The position numbers and the translations under genes are program-made. Positions 38,133 to 46,429 of a DNA stretch of 64,000 nt are shown here, piece after piece; position 1 is the stretch's first letter, and each line of letters begins with the position of its first letter. The notes beneath the pieces are model-generated. The model was not told where the DNA came from. It saw only the letters and a program-made list of their open reading frames with translations, and did not search any database. The DNA is from Flammeovirga sp. SJP92 (lineage in GTDB: Bacteria; Bacteroidota; Bacteroidia; Cytophagales; Flammeovirgaceae). The DNA is taken from positions 496,001 through 560,000 of the forward strand of contig NZ_LQAQ01000093.1 in the NCBI RefSeq assembly GCF_001583495.1, in the 5' to 3' direction.

Positions 38133-38773
38133 TACACAAACTGCATTACATTTCGACAGAAAAAAAAGACAAAAACCACCTTCAGCATATCCAAGAAGCG
38201 TGTGAGTCGGGTTGTCGATGGATACAACTAAGAGCCAAAGATATCAGCACTGAAGATTACATTGCTTTAGCCAAAAAAGCTAAAATCATCACTGATCTTC
38301 ACAATGCTATTCTCCTTATCAACGACCGTCCAGACGTAGCCAAAGCAGTGAATGCTGATGGTGTGCATGTGGGTAAAGAGGATATTTCTCCTGCAGAAGC
38401 TAGAGAAATTTTGGGAGAAGGAAAAGTTGTCGGAGGCACAGCCAATACCATCGAAGACATTCAACGTCTGTATGACTATGGTGTAGATTATATTGGATTA
38501 GGGCCGTTTCGTTTTACACAAACAAAAAAGAAACTGAGCCCGATTTTAGGTTTGGAAGGCTATCAATCACTTTTAGACCAATGTAAAGAAAGAGGTATTG
38601 ATACGCCAATTATTGCAATTGGTGGTATTGAAGTGACAGATGTGGAAAATATATTAAAAACAGGTGTTCACGGTATCGCTGTATCAGGAGTTATCGCCAA
38701 TGCAATCAACCCTGCCGGTGTAGTAACTGTTATGAATGATATTTTGAATAGAACTTCAACTCCTGTTTTATAA
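38129..38773 (+). CDS. thiE: Thiamin phosphate synthase
   Basis: A 214-aa TIM barrel that joins HMP-diphosphate and thiazole phosphate. IQLRAKDIST holds the substrate-binding Arg and Lys, LLINDRPDVAKAVNADGVHVG the metal and pyrophosphate site, then LGPFRFTQTKKK and IAIGGIEVTDV. All match canonical ThiE. The start codon overlaps the thiD stop (ATGA). It has no His at the TenI position (GGTANTIED), unlike the paralogue two genes upstream. Confidence 0.95.
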   Translation: MIHKLHYISTEKKDKNHLQHIQEACESGCRWIQLRAKDISTEDYIALAKKAKIITDLHNAILLINDRPDVAKAVNADGVHVGKEDISPAEAREILGEGKVVGGTANTIEDIQRLYDYGVDYIGLGPFRFTQTKKKLSPILGLEGYQSLLDQCKERGIDTPIIAIGGIEVTDVENILKTGVHGIAVSGVIANAINPAGVVTVMNDILNRTSTPVL

Positions 38774-38798
38774 CTGAATTTTATAAAAAATTATCCTC

Positions 38799-39572
38799 AT
38801 GGATCAATTAAAAATAGCTGATAAAACTTTCAACTCTCGCCTTTTCACAGGTACAGGAAAGTTTATGTCAAATGATCTGATGGAGAAATCTTTAATCGCT
38901 TCAGGATCAGAGTTAGTCACTGTTGCTCTAAAAAGAGTAGACGTTGACAATCCTGATGATGATGTATTAAAGCACCTTCAACACGATCAATTCAACTTAT
39001 TACCGAACACTTCTGGCGCTAGAACAGCTAAAGAAGCTGTTTTTGCTGCACAACTGGCAAGAGAAGCGCTAGGAACCAACTGGGTAAAATTAGAGATTCA
39101 CCCTGATCCTAAGTATTTAATGCCTGACCCGATTGAAACGCTTCAAGCGGCAGAAGAATTGAAGAAATTAGGTTTTGTGGTATTACCTTACATTCACGCT
39201 GATCCAGTTTTATGTAAAAGATTGGAAGAAGTAGGATGTGACGCAGTAATGCCTTTAGGTGCTCCAATTGGAAGTAATAAAGGACTGAAAACATTGGATT
39301 TCTTAGAGATCATCATTGAACAAAGTAACGTTCCTGTTGTTGTTGATGCAGGTATCGGTGCCCCTTCTCATGCAGCACATGCTATGGAATTAGGAGCTGA
39401 TGCAGTTTTAGTCAACACTGCCATTGCTGTTGCCGGAGATCCCGTAGCTATGGGTAAAGCATTCGGTCAAGCAGTAGAAGCAGGTAGAGCGGCACACTTA
39501 GCACAAGTTGCTCAACCAAGAGTAACTGCAGAAGCAAGTTCGCCATTAACAGGATTTTTGAACCAACTTTAA
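38799..39572 (+). CDS. thiG: Thiazole synthase
   Basis: A 257-aa TIM barrel that builds the thiazole ring from deoxyxylulose phosphate, dehydroglycine and ThiS thiocarboxylate. [17 protein letters not shown] places the Schiff-base lysine at K97. [12 protein letters not shown] and [20 protein letters not shown] are further family blocks. The length is standard. It is 25 bp after thiE and 98 bp before thiH; the latter gap is filled by two heptamer arrays. Confidence 0.97.
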   Translation: MDQLKIADKTFNSRLFTGTGKFMSNDLMEKSLIASGSELVTVALKRVDVDNPDDDVLKHLQHDQFNLLPNTSGARTAKEAVFAAQLAREALGTNWVKLEIHPDPKYLMPDPIETLQAAEELKKLGFVVLPYIHADPVLCKRLEEVGCDAVMPLGAPIGSNKGLKTLDFLEIIIEQSNVPVVVDAGIGAPSHAAHAMELGADAVLVNTAIAVAGDPVAMGKAFGQAVEAGRAAHLAQVAQPRVTAEASSPLTGFLNQL

Positions 39573-39576
39573 TGTT

Positions 39577-39610
39577 GAGGTAAGAGGTAAGAAGTAAGAG
39601 GTAAGAGGTG
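39577..39610 (+). repeat. Heptanucleotide array GAGGTAA between thiG and thiH
   Basis: Four copies of GAGGTAA (third changed to GAAGTAA) plus a partial fifth. The unit is the reverse complement of the TTACCTC array in tenI, so two inverted copies of the same microsatellite flank most of tenI-thiD-thiE-thiG. Confidence 0.95.
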
Positions 39611-39645
39611 GAGATCAGATTTCTCTTTCCTTTTCCCTGTTTCTC

Positions 39646-39666
39646 TTCCCTGTTCCCTCTTCCCTG
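39646..39666 (+). repeat. Heptanucleotide array TTCCCTG directly upstream of thiH
   Basis: Three tandem units, TTCCCTG-TTCCCTC-TTCCCTG, end 4 bp before the thiH ATG; a further unit stands at 39633-39639. The region is a pyrimidine tract without a purine-rich ribosome-binding site, so copy number could change thiH translation. Confidence 0.9.
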
Positions 39667-39670
39667 ACTT

Positions 39671-40777
39671 ATGTATCAAGATTTATTTTATCAACATAAT
39701 TGGGATGAAGTAAAGGCGAGTATCTACGCCAAAACCGCTCATGATGTGGAGCGTGCTTTGGGAAAAGAGAAAAGAAATTTAGAAGATTTCAAAGCCTTAA
39801 TTTCTCCTGCGGCTGCTCCTTATTTAGAGCAGATGGCACAATTAAGTCATCAGTTGACAAAGAAGAGATTTGGCAACACGATTCAGATGTACACGCCAAT
39901 GTACCTTTCGAATGAGTGCCAAAACATTTGTACGTATTGTGGTTTTTCTTTAGACAATAAAGTAAGAAGAAGAACACTTTCTGACGAAGAAATCATTCGC
40001 GAAGCAGAAGCTATCCGTACAATGGGTTTTGAGCACATTCTTTTGGTAACTGGTGAAGCCAATAGAACGGTTGGTGTAAAGTACATTAAGAATGCCATCA
40101 AACTGATGAAACCTTATTTCTCTCATATTTCAATGGAGGTGCAACCAATGGACCAAGATGAATATGAAGAACTGATTGAGGCAGGTTTGAATACTGTTTT
40201 GGTATACCAAGAGACTTACCATAAGGACGATTATAAAAAGCATCACCCGAAAGGAAAGAAATCGAACTTTGATTACAGAGTTGATACGCCGGACCGTTTG
40301 GGTAAAGCTGGTATTCATAAAATTGGTGTAGGTGTATTGATTGGTTTAGAAGACTGGAGAACAGACTCATTCTTTACAGCATTGCATTTAGACTATCTTG
40401 AGCGTACCTATTGGCAAACCAAATATTCTATCTCATTCCCAAGATTAAGACCTTTCTCGGGAGGTTTAGAACCTAAAGTGGAAATGAATGATAGAGAATT
40501 GGTACAGTTGATTTGTGCTTACCGCCTATTTGATGAAGAAGTAGAACTTTCTTTATCAACAAGAGAACACCCTATCTTCAGAGACAATATCATCAAGCTA
40601 GGAATTACTTCCGCTTCGGCAGGATCGAAGACAAACCCTGGTGGATATGTAGTAGAACCTGAATCATTGGAACAATTTGAAATCTCAGATGAAAGATCTG
40701 CGGAGGAATTTGCAGAGATGGTGAAAAGCCAAGGTTACGAAGTAGTTTGGAAAGACTGGGACCTAGCACTTCAGTAG
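39671..40777 (+). CDS. thiH: 2-iminoacetate synthase (radical SAM)
   Basis: A 368-aa radical-SAM enzyme that splits tyrosine to p-cresol and dehydroglycine (2-iminoacetate) for ThiG. NECQNICTYCGF contains the Cx3Cx2C motif for the [4Fe-4S] cluster. ILLVTGEAN, SMEVQPMDQDEYEELIEAGL and YSISFPRLRPFSGG are typical. ThiH is the oxygen-sensitive alternative to the oxidase ThiO; none of the latter is seen here. The start lies directly after a polypyrimidine microsatellite. Confidence 0.97.
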   Translation: MYQDLFYQHNWDEVKASIYAKTAHDVERALGKEKRNLEDFKALISPAAAPYLEQMAQLSHQLTKKRFGNTIQMYTPMYLSNECQNICTYCGFSLDNKVRRRTLSDEEIIREAEAIRTMGFEHILLVTGEANRTVGVKYIKNAIKLMKPYFSHISMEVQPMDQDEYEELIEAGLNTVLVYQETYHKDDYKKHHPKGKKSNFDYRVDTPDRLGKAGIHKIGVGVLIGLEDWRTDSFFTALHLDYLERTYWQTKYSISFPRLRPFSGGLEPKVEMNDRELVQLICAYRLFDEEVELSLSTREHPIFRDNIIKLGITSASAGSKTNPGGYVVEPESLEQFEISDERSAEEFAEMVKSQGYEVVWKDWDLALQ

Positions 40778-40778
40778 T

Positions 40779-40796
40779 AACGTAGCCTGCTACGTT
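40779..40796 (+). repeat. Palindrome between thiH and thiF
   Basis: Seven-base arms AACGTAG/CTACGTT with a 4-nt loop start two bases after the thiH stop. There is no T-tract, so it is not a typical terminator. It could be a dispersed intergenic palindrome. Confidence 0.6.
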
Positions 40797-40843
40797 TAGC
40801 ATTTGGGCAAATCCACAGAAAATGAAGATTTAAGAACTTAATT

Positions 40844-41920
40844 ATGTTGACGAAAGAAGAATACAAACGATACGACAGACATATCAGATTAAAGGAGATT
40901 GGAGCAGAAGGACAGGAAAAACTGAAAAATGCTTCTGTTTTGGTGATTGGTGCAGGTGGATTGGGATGTCCTGTATTACAATATCTTGCGGCAGCAGGAA
41001 TTGGACATTTGATTATTGTTGATCATGATGTCGTTTCCGTTTCTAATCTTCAACGTCAAGTACTTTTCACTACTTCTGACATTGGCAAACCCAAAGCAGA
41101 AGTGATCAAAGACCGCCTCATTGCAATGAACCCTGATTGCAATGTGGAGGTAATTTTAGAGCAATTTTCAAAAGAAAATGCTTTATCCATCATCAAAAAA
41201 GCAGATGTGGTAGTAGATGGAACAGATAATTTTTCATCAAGATACCTCATCAACGATGCTTGTGTGATAGAAGACAAACCTTTGGTTTCCGCCTCTATTC
41301 AGAGTTTTGATGGACAGCTTTCTGTATTCAACTACAAAGGTGGCCCTACCTACCGCTGTATTTTTCCTAATCCACCATCACAAGAAGAGGCTCCAAATTG
41401 TAATGAAATTGGAGTAGTCGGTTCAATGGTAGGCATTATGGGAACTATGCAAGCCACAGAAGTGATTAAGTTGGTCACAGGAGCTGGAAATGTATTAAGT
41501 GGTCAACTTTTGTTGGTAAGTGGTTTAGATATGCAATTTCAAACGTTGAAATTCAAGAAAAATCCAAAAGTTGCCAACATATCAACACTGGGTGATTATA
41601 ATTTTGATTTTTGTGCTATTCCTGATGATGAAATTGAGATCAGTTATGAACAAGTGGAGCAGATACTCACCGACAATGTTGATAACTCAGTGTTAATTGA
41701 TGTTCGTGAAGAATACGAAAGAGAGATTGATGACATCGGCGGGATCAATATTCCTTTAGCTGAACTGGAAGAAAGGATAGATGAAATTCCAGCAGTAGAC
41801 CATATCATTTTCTATTGTCAATCTGGTAAAAGAAGTAGAAAAGCGATTGAAGTGTATCAATCTACACTGAATACTACTGCCCAACTTTTTAGTTTAAAAG
41901 GTGGAATGGAACTGCTTTAA
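40844..41920 (+). CDS. thiF: ThiF/MoeB-type E1 enzyme with C-terminal rhodanese domain
   Basis: A 358-aa protein. The adenylation domain spans 1 to about 250 (VIGAGGLGCPVLQYLAAAGI near 32; DHDVVSVSNLQRQVLF; the catalytic-type Cys in NCNEIGVVGS). The rhodanese domain spans about 265-358 with the active Cys in FYCQSGKRSR. It activates the ThiS C-terminus and, through the rhodanese cysteine, supplies sulfur. Odd: both zinc-binding CxxC pairs usual in this family are broken. The first reads TYRC instead of CYRC, and the second is absent (KNPKVANIS in place of the Cys pair). It is the last gene of the thi operon. Confidence 0.9.
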   Translation: MLTKEEYKRYDRHIRLKEIGAEGQEKLKNASVLVIGAGGLGCPVLQYLAAAGIGHLIIVDHDVVSVSNLQRQVLFTTSDIGKPKAEVIKDRLIAMNPDCNVEVILEQFSKENALSIIKKADVVVDGTDNFSSRYLINDACVIEDKPLVSASIQSFDGQLSVFNYKGGPTYRCIFPNPPSQEEAPNCNEIGVVGSMVGIMGTMQATEVIKLVTGAGNVLSGQLLLVSGLDMQFQTLKFKKNPKVANISTLGDYNFDFCAIPDDEIEISYEQVEQILTDNVDNSVLIDVREEYEREIDDIGGINIPLAELEERIDEIPAVDHIIFYCQSGKRSRKAIEVYQSTLNTTAQLFSLKGGMELL

Positions 41921-41970
41921 GGATAAAACTGAATAGGGTTCTATTAAGGTATTTATGGTTAATCCATCTA

Positions 41971-42005
41971 AAAAACATGAAATACAATGCACTTTCATGT
42001 TTTTT
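41971..42005 (+). terminator. Terminator of the thiamin operon
   Basis: Arms AAAAACATGAAA/TTTCATGTTTTT with a 10-nt loop, followed by further T (to 42007). It is 50 bp past thiF. Confidence 0.88.
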
Positions 42006-42081
42006 TTATGTCCTAACTTAAAAAATAATTAAGATTTAATGATAAAATAATATTAGCTCATTACTTAATCTCAAAAACTGA

Positions 42082-42089
42082 TATCTTTG
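42082..42089 (+). promoter_or_regulatory. -7 promoter element of the glycosyltransferase region
   Basis: TATCTTTG matches TAnnTTTG. The predicted start near 42094 gives a leader of about 18 nt before the ATG at 42112. Confidence 0.75.
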
Positions 42090-42111
42090 CATTCTAATTT
42101 TAGAAAATGTA

Positions 42112-42990
42112 ATGAGTAATATGAAGGTTACAGGTTTCAGCTTTATACGCAACGCAATCAAATACGACTATCCTATTGTAGAAGCAATTAAATCTATCTT
42201 GCCAATTTGTGATGAGTTTGTAGTAGCAGTTGGTAATTCAGAAGATGCTACTTTGGATTTAATTAAAGCTATTGATCCTACCAAAATCAAAATAATTGAA
42301 ACGGTTTGGGATGACAATTTAAGGGAAGGAGGAAGAGTATTAGCTGTTGAAACCAACAAAGCTTTCAAAGAAATTTCTAAAGATACCGACTGGTGTTTTT
42401 ACATTCAGGGAGATGAGGCACTTCAAGAAGACTTCTACCCTGTGGTAAGAGAGGCCATGGAGAAACATAAAGACAATCCAAAAGTAGACGGTCTTCTATT
42501 CCATTATAAACACTTTTATGGTTCTTACGACTATATTGGTTCTTCTACAAACTGGTATAGAAATGAAATTCGTGTTATAAAAAATAACCCTGAAATTTAC
42601 TCTTACAGAGATGCTCAAGGCTTCAGAAAAGGAAATAACGAAAAGCTCAATGTTATTCCAATTGATGCATGGATCTATCATTATGGTTGGGTAAGACCTC
42701 CAAAGACTATGTTGCAGAAAAATTCTAATTTCAAGTCATTTTACGATGGGGAAAAGAAACAAGTAGCATCAAATGAAGAATTCGATTATTCAGAAATTGA
42801 TATGCTTAGTCTTTTTGAAGGAAAACATCCAAAAGTCATGCAAGATAGAATCAATAGACAAAACTGGAAGTTTGAAAGAGACATTTCAATCAAAAAAACA
42901 TCATTTAAAGAAGCTGTAAAGCAGTTCGTTATGAAGTTAACAGGAGGTTATATTATTGGTGAATATCGAAATTACAAGATCATCAAATAA
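42112..42990 (+). CDS. Family 2-like glycosyltransferase
   Basis: A 292-aa protein with a GT-A fold. The N-terminus GFSFIRNAIKYDYPIVEAI replaces the usual PVYN motif, and DEFVVAVGNSEDATLDLI and WCFYIQGDEALQEDFYP (with QGDE in the DxD position) follow. These features fit a group of GT2 enzymes found in surface-glycan clusters. No membrane helix is present. ATG at 42112 or the internal ATG at 42121 could be used; the promoter box leaves both possible. Donor and acceptor are unknown. It is the first of a run of glycan genes. Confidence 0.8.
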   Translation: MSNMKVTGFSFIRNAIKYDYPIVEAIKSILPICDEFVVAVGNSEDATLDLIKAIDPTKIKIIETVWDDNLREGGRVLAVETNKAFKEISKDTDWCFYIQGDEALQEDFYPVVREAMEKHKDNPKVDGLLFHYKHFYGSYDYIGSSTNWYRNEIRVIKNNPEIYSYRDAQGFRKGNNEKLNVIPIDAWIYHYGWVRPPKTMLQKNSNFKSFYDGEKKQVASNEEFDYSEIDMLSLFEGKHPKVMQDRINRQNWKFERDISIKKTSFKEAVKQFVMKLTGGYIIGEYRNYKIIK

Positions 42991-43036
42991 ATAATACTTA
43001 GTGTTTAAATTATTCTATAACTAACAACAAAACTTC

Positions 43037-43044
43037 TATCTTTG
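43037..43044 (+). promoter_or_regulatory. -7 promoter element adjoining the DPM-like gene
   Basis: TATCTTTG matches the consensus and ends four bases before the GTG start codon at 43049, so the predicted transcript begins on the start codon. Confidence 0.65.
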
Positions 43045-43048
43045 CACC

Positions 43049-43783
43049 GTGAAAGAGAATCTAGTAATAACGCCAACCTATAATGAGATTGAAAACGTAG
43101 AATTAATCATACGTGCTGTAATGAATCTCAATACTCATTTTGACATGTTAATTGTTGATGATGGGTCACCTGATGGTACTGGAGCAAAAGTAAAAGAACT
43201 TATGCTTGAGTTTCCTGACCGTTTATTTTTAGAAGAAAGAACTGGAAAAAATGGATTAGGTACTGCATACATTCACGGATTTAAATGGGCATTGGCTCAT
43301 GATTATCAGTTTGTGTATGAAATGGATGCTGATTTCTCTCACAATCCTAATGATCTAGAAAACCTTTATAAGGCGTGTAAGGAAGAAGGGTATGATATGT
43401 CTATTGGTTCTAGATATAAATCTGGTGTGAACGTAGTCAACTGGCCAATGGGAAGAGTTCTAATGTCCTATTTTGCTAGTAAATATGTTCGATTTATCAC
43501 TGGATTGCCTATCAACGATACTACAGCTGGCTTCAAATGCTACACAAATAAAGTGCTGACAACAATTTTGAATAAAGATAAAATTCATTTTGTTGGATAT
43601 GCTTTCCAAATTGAAATGAAATTCAAAACTTGGAAATATGGCTACAAAATAAAAGAGGTGCCCATTGTTTTCACTGACAGAACAAGAGGCGATTCTAAAA
43701 TGAGTGGCAGTATCTTTAAGGAAGCATTCTTTGGTGTCATCACCTTAAAAATAAGGAGCTACTTTAGAAAGTTCGAGAAGTAA
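43049..43783 (+). CDS. Polyprenol monophosphomannose synthase-like glycosyltransferase (GT2)
   Basis: A 244-aa protein starting at GTG. No ATG lies before the conserved first strand (LVITPTYNEIENVELI), so the GTG is required. DDGSPDGTG, EMDADFSHNP, IGSRYKSGVNVVNWP and DTTAGFKCY are the blocks of dolichyl/polyprenyl-phosphate mannosyl- or glucosyltransferases, which load a sugar on a lipid carrier at the inner membrane. No C-terminal membrane domain is present (soluble DPM1 type). A perfect -7 box stands four bases upstream of the start, suggesting a leaderless mRNA, although read-through from the gene 58 bp upstream is also likely. Confidence 0.9.
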   Translation: MKENLVITPTYNEIENVELIIRAVMNLNTHFDMLIVDDGSPDGTGAKVKELMLEFPDRLFLEERTGKNGLGTAYIHGFKWALAHDYQFVYEMDADFSHNPNDLENLYKACKEEGYDMSIGSRYKSGVNVVNWPMGRVLMSYFASKYVRFITGLPINDTTAGFKCYTNKVLTTILNKDKIHFVGYAFQIEMKFKTWKYGYKIKEVPIVFTDRTRGDSKMSGSIFKEAFFGVITLKIRSYFRKFEK

Positions 43784-43956
43784 ACGCTTATAAACACCTT
43801 CTTTGTGATTTTATCAATAAGATATCATTACATTTTCTAGGTTCATAAATAATAAATTTTCAAATCAATACTGTTAATGAGTCATTTAACAGGTTTTTTC
43901 TGTGTATAATAGAAAGTCATTGATTCTTGCATTTACCTTATTGTAATAAATTTCAG

Positions 43957-45099
43957 ATGAAAAAAATAGCATTTATATCTCAAGATGATCCTAATGATAA
44001 AAGGGCTTGGTCCGGTACCGCTCACACTATCTTTATGACATTAAAGAAAGATTTTGATGTCTATTGGCACGGTAAAATAGAGTTAAGCAAATCTGAAAAA
44101 GCAAGCCTCTTTTTCAATAAATATGTCAATAAAATTGGGAAAGGAAGGTTAGCTAATGAACGAAATCTAGAAATCTCCAAGGTCTATTCTTCCAAAATGG
44201 ATGAATTTATAGCATCACAGGACTTCGATTATATTTTTGTATGTGCTGTTCCTTTCATGGGAGCATTTATCAAAAATACCACAATCCCTATGATCTATCT
44301 TAATGATGCTACTTTTGAAAATATGATTGATTTCTATGCGCCTTTTATGGGGTTAAGTAAAAAGGGAATCAAAGAAGGACACGAAATTGAAAGAGCCTTA
44401 TTAAAGAGAGCTTCAAAAGTAGTTTATAGTTCACAATGGGCAGTAGACAGTGCCGTCAATTATTACAATGCAGATAAAAATAAAGTTTCTTTTATTGACT
44501 TTGGGGCAAATCTTCCATTAGAAGATTATACTGAAAATATCCCTTCAGAATATGTCAATAACAAATGCCGTTTGTTATTTAGTGGAGTAGACTGGAAAAG
44601 AAAGGGAGGAGAAACTGCATTGGCAATCACAAGAGAATTGACGAAAAGAGGAATAAATACCGAATTGGTGATTATTGGATGCAATCCATCTATTAGAGAT
44701 AAAAATGTCACTATTATTCCTTTTCTAAATAAGAACATTAAAAAAGACCTGGAGTTATTCACGAATTATTTTAAAAATTCCACATTTTTTGTGCTTCCAA
44801 CCGTTGCAGATTGTACACCAATTGTATTTTCTGAATCTGGGGCATACTCTTTGCCTGTAATCACTACTAAAGTCGGAGGAACGGAGAGTGTGATCTTGGA
44901 AGGTAAAAACGGTTATACCTTTGATCTTAATGCTACGCCATCTGAATATGCTGATACTATTGAAAAATTATGGAATGATAAAGAAAAATTGATCAGCTTG
45001 AGAAAATCTTCTTTAAATGAATATCATTCAAGACTTAATTGGGGTATATGGCGTAAAAAATTTAACGAACTATTAAACTATGAAAGTAGCAATCATTGA
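43957..45099 (+). CDS. Family 4 (GT-B) glycosyltransferase
   Basis: I place the start at 43957 (MKKIAFISQDDPNDKRAWSG), which begins with the first Rossmann strand; the open frame extends ten codons further upstream. The resulting 380-aa protein has LLFSGVDWKRKGGETALAI near 205-225 and, near the C-terminus, FVLPTVADCTPIVFSESGAYSLPVI with the Ex7E-like donor-binding glutamate. This is the standard C-terminal half of GT4 enzymes. The last 20 bp overlap the next glycosyltransferase gene. Sugar specificity is unknown. Confidence 0.88.
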   Translation: MKKIAFISQDDPNDKRAWSGTAHTIFMTLKKDFDVYWHGKIELSKSEKASLFFNKYVNKIGKGRLANERNLEISKVYSSKMDEFIASQDFDYIFVCAVPFMGAFIKNTTIPMIYLNDATFENMIDFYAPFMGLSKKGIKEGHEIERALLKRASKVVYSSQWAVDSAVNYYNADKNKVSFIDFGANLPLEDYTENIPSEYVNNKCRLLFSGVDWKRKGGETALAITRELTKRGINTELVIIGCNPSIRDKNVTIIPFLNKNIKKDLELFTNYFKNSTFFVLPTVADCTPIVFSESGAYSLPVITTKVGGTESVILEGKNGYTFDLNATPSEYADTIEKLWNDKEKLISLRKSSLNEYHSRLNWGIWRKKFNELLNYESSNH

Positions 45100-46102
45100 A
45101 ATCGGAGGATCTCACTCTGAATGTATTTACTCACAGGTACTTTTCTTACAAAATTTAGATGCTAAAATCACTTTAATTCTTGATCCAAAAGTTGAGAAAT
45201 TAATCGACTATGATCATTTATATGAACATAAGGAAGTTATTGATACGGATAAGTATCATGACATCTTAATGGCATTTAAAATCAGGTCATATATTCTAAA
45301 AGAAAAGTTTGATACCGTAATCTTCAATACTGCGCAAGGCAACTTTGTAAAATACTTGTGTCTGCTACCTTTCCCTTCTAACGTCAATTTTACTGGGACT
45401 TTACATAATTTACAAAAGTGTAATGGAAGTATTGGCTACAAGATTATTGCTAAAAAGTGTAAGAAACTGTTTGCATTGAGTGATTATCTAATTGAAGAAC
45501 TTTCTACGGATAAAAATAAATTCACAGCCTATTATCCTAAATTTTTTCCAAAGTTTGAAACCAACCCCTCTATAAAAAAAAGTGATGCAAACGAGATATG
45601 GATTACAATTCCTGGCGGGATTTTCTTTGAAAGAAAACCATATCTGAGGTTCATCAATGCATTAAAAAATGTTCCTTCAAATGTAAAATTTATCTTTTTA
45701 GGAAAAGGTAATGAAGAACATTACAAGAAACTTTTAGAGGAGGTAAAGCGACTGGACCTTCAAAAGAATATAGAATTGAAAAACTCATTTATGTCCAATG
45801 AGGATTTTCACACTTACATTCAACTCAGTGATTTTATACTTCCATTAGTGGATACTTCATTCAGTAATGATATGTATAAAACAAGAATCACTGGTGCCTT
45901 TAACCTTGCTTATGCTTATGAAAAAGTAATGATTATGGATCATTCTTTCAATAAGTATCAAGAGTTTAAAGACAATACTATTTTTTATTCAATGGATAAA
46001 ATTAATGAGATCATTGAGAATTTATCCTTAGATCATTCATATATTCCACAAAAAAGATTAAGTTTGGGGACACAGTCTCAACGCTATAATCAATATTTAT
46101 AA
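45080..46102 (+). CDS. Putative GT-B-type glycosyltransferase
   Basis: A 340-aa protein that overlaps the preceding GT4 gene by 20 bp, so it is probably co-translated with it. The N-terminus VAIIEIGGSHSECIYSQVLFL resembles the first strand and loop of a GT-B domain. FTGTLHNLQKCNG, KFIFLGKGNEEHYKKLLEEV near 205 and FILPLVDTSFSNDMYKTRITG near 260 fit the donor half. No single named family is certain. It most likely adds a sugar in the same glycan pathway. Confidence 0.7.
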   Translation: MKVAIIEIGGSHSECIYSQVLFLQNLDAKITLILDPKVEKLIDYDHLYEHKEVIDTDKYHDILMAFKIRSYILKEKFDTVIFNTAQGNFVKYLCLLPFPSNVNFTGTLHNLQKCNGSIGYKIIAKKCKKLFALSDYLIEELSTDKNKFTAYYPKFFPKFETNPSIKKSDANEIWITIPGGIFFERKPYLRFINALKNVPSNVKFIFLGKGNEEHYKKLLEEVKRLDLQKNIELKNSFMSNEDFHTYIQLSDFILPLVDTSFSNDMYKTRITGAFNLAYAYEKVMIMDHSFNKYQEFKDNTIFYSMDKINEIIENLSLDHSYIPQKRLSLGTQSQRYNQYL

Positions 46103-46429
46103 TATCACAACATGTTCATAGTAAGTACTATCTGAATAAATTGATAAGTACTAAGTCAAAAATAAATCATAGTTCATTCTAATTTATTTTTTGTGAGTAC
46201 AACACTAAAAAACGTGCTAATAGTGGTTCTATTAAAAGTTTTTTGAAGGAATTAATCCCAAAACAATAAATAGAATTAGTATTAGATAATTTTGAATTTG
46301 TACTTAGTAATATTAACTACATATAAAGCTCACTTTACATCAATTGGTAATCAATAATTACCAACTGTTCATTTTTTTAACTAAGCACTCTTTTGTGCAT
46401 TAGTATTTTGCTAAACAGACACCTTATTT
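46103..46429. other. Intergenic region upstream of the DUF5672 gene
   Basis: 327 bp, AT-rich. It contains a perfect -7 box (TAATTTTG at 46287-46294) and a stem-loop with arms TTGGTAAT/ATTACCAA (46344-46364) in the predicted 130-nt leader. No ORF. Confidence 0.5.
46287..46294 (+). promoter_or_regulatory. -7 promoter element for the DUF5672 gene
   Basis: TAATTTTG matches the consensus; a leader of about 131 nt is predicted. No clear -33 element. Confidence 0.45.

Noticed and set aside
43927-43956. Upstream start of the GT4 gene
   Set aside because: The first Rossmann strand begins at the ATG at 43957; the ten extra residues look random.
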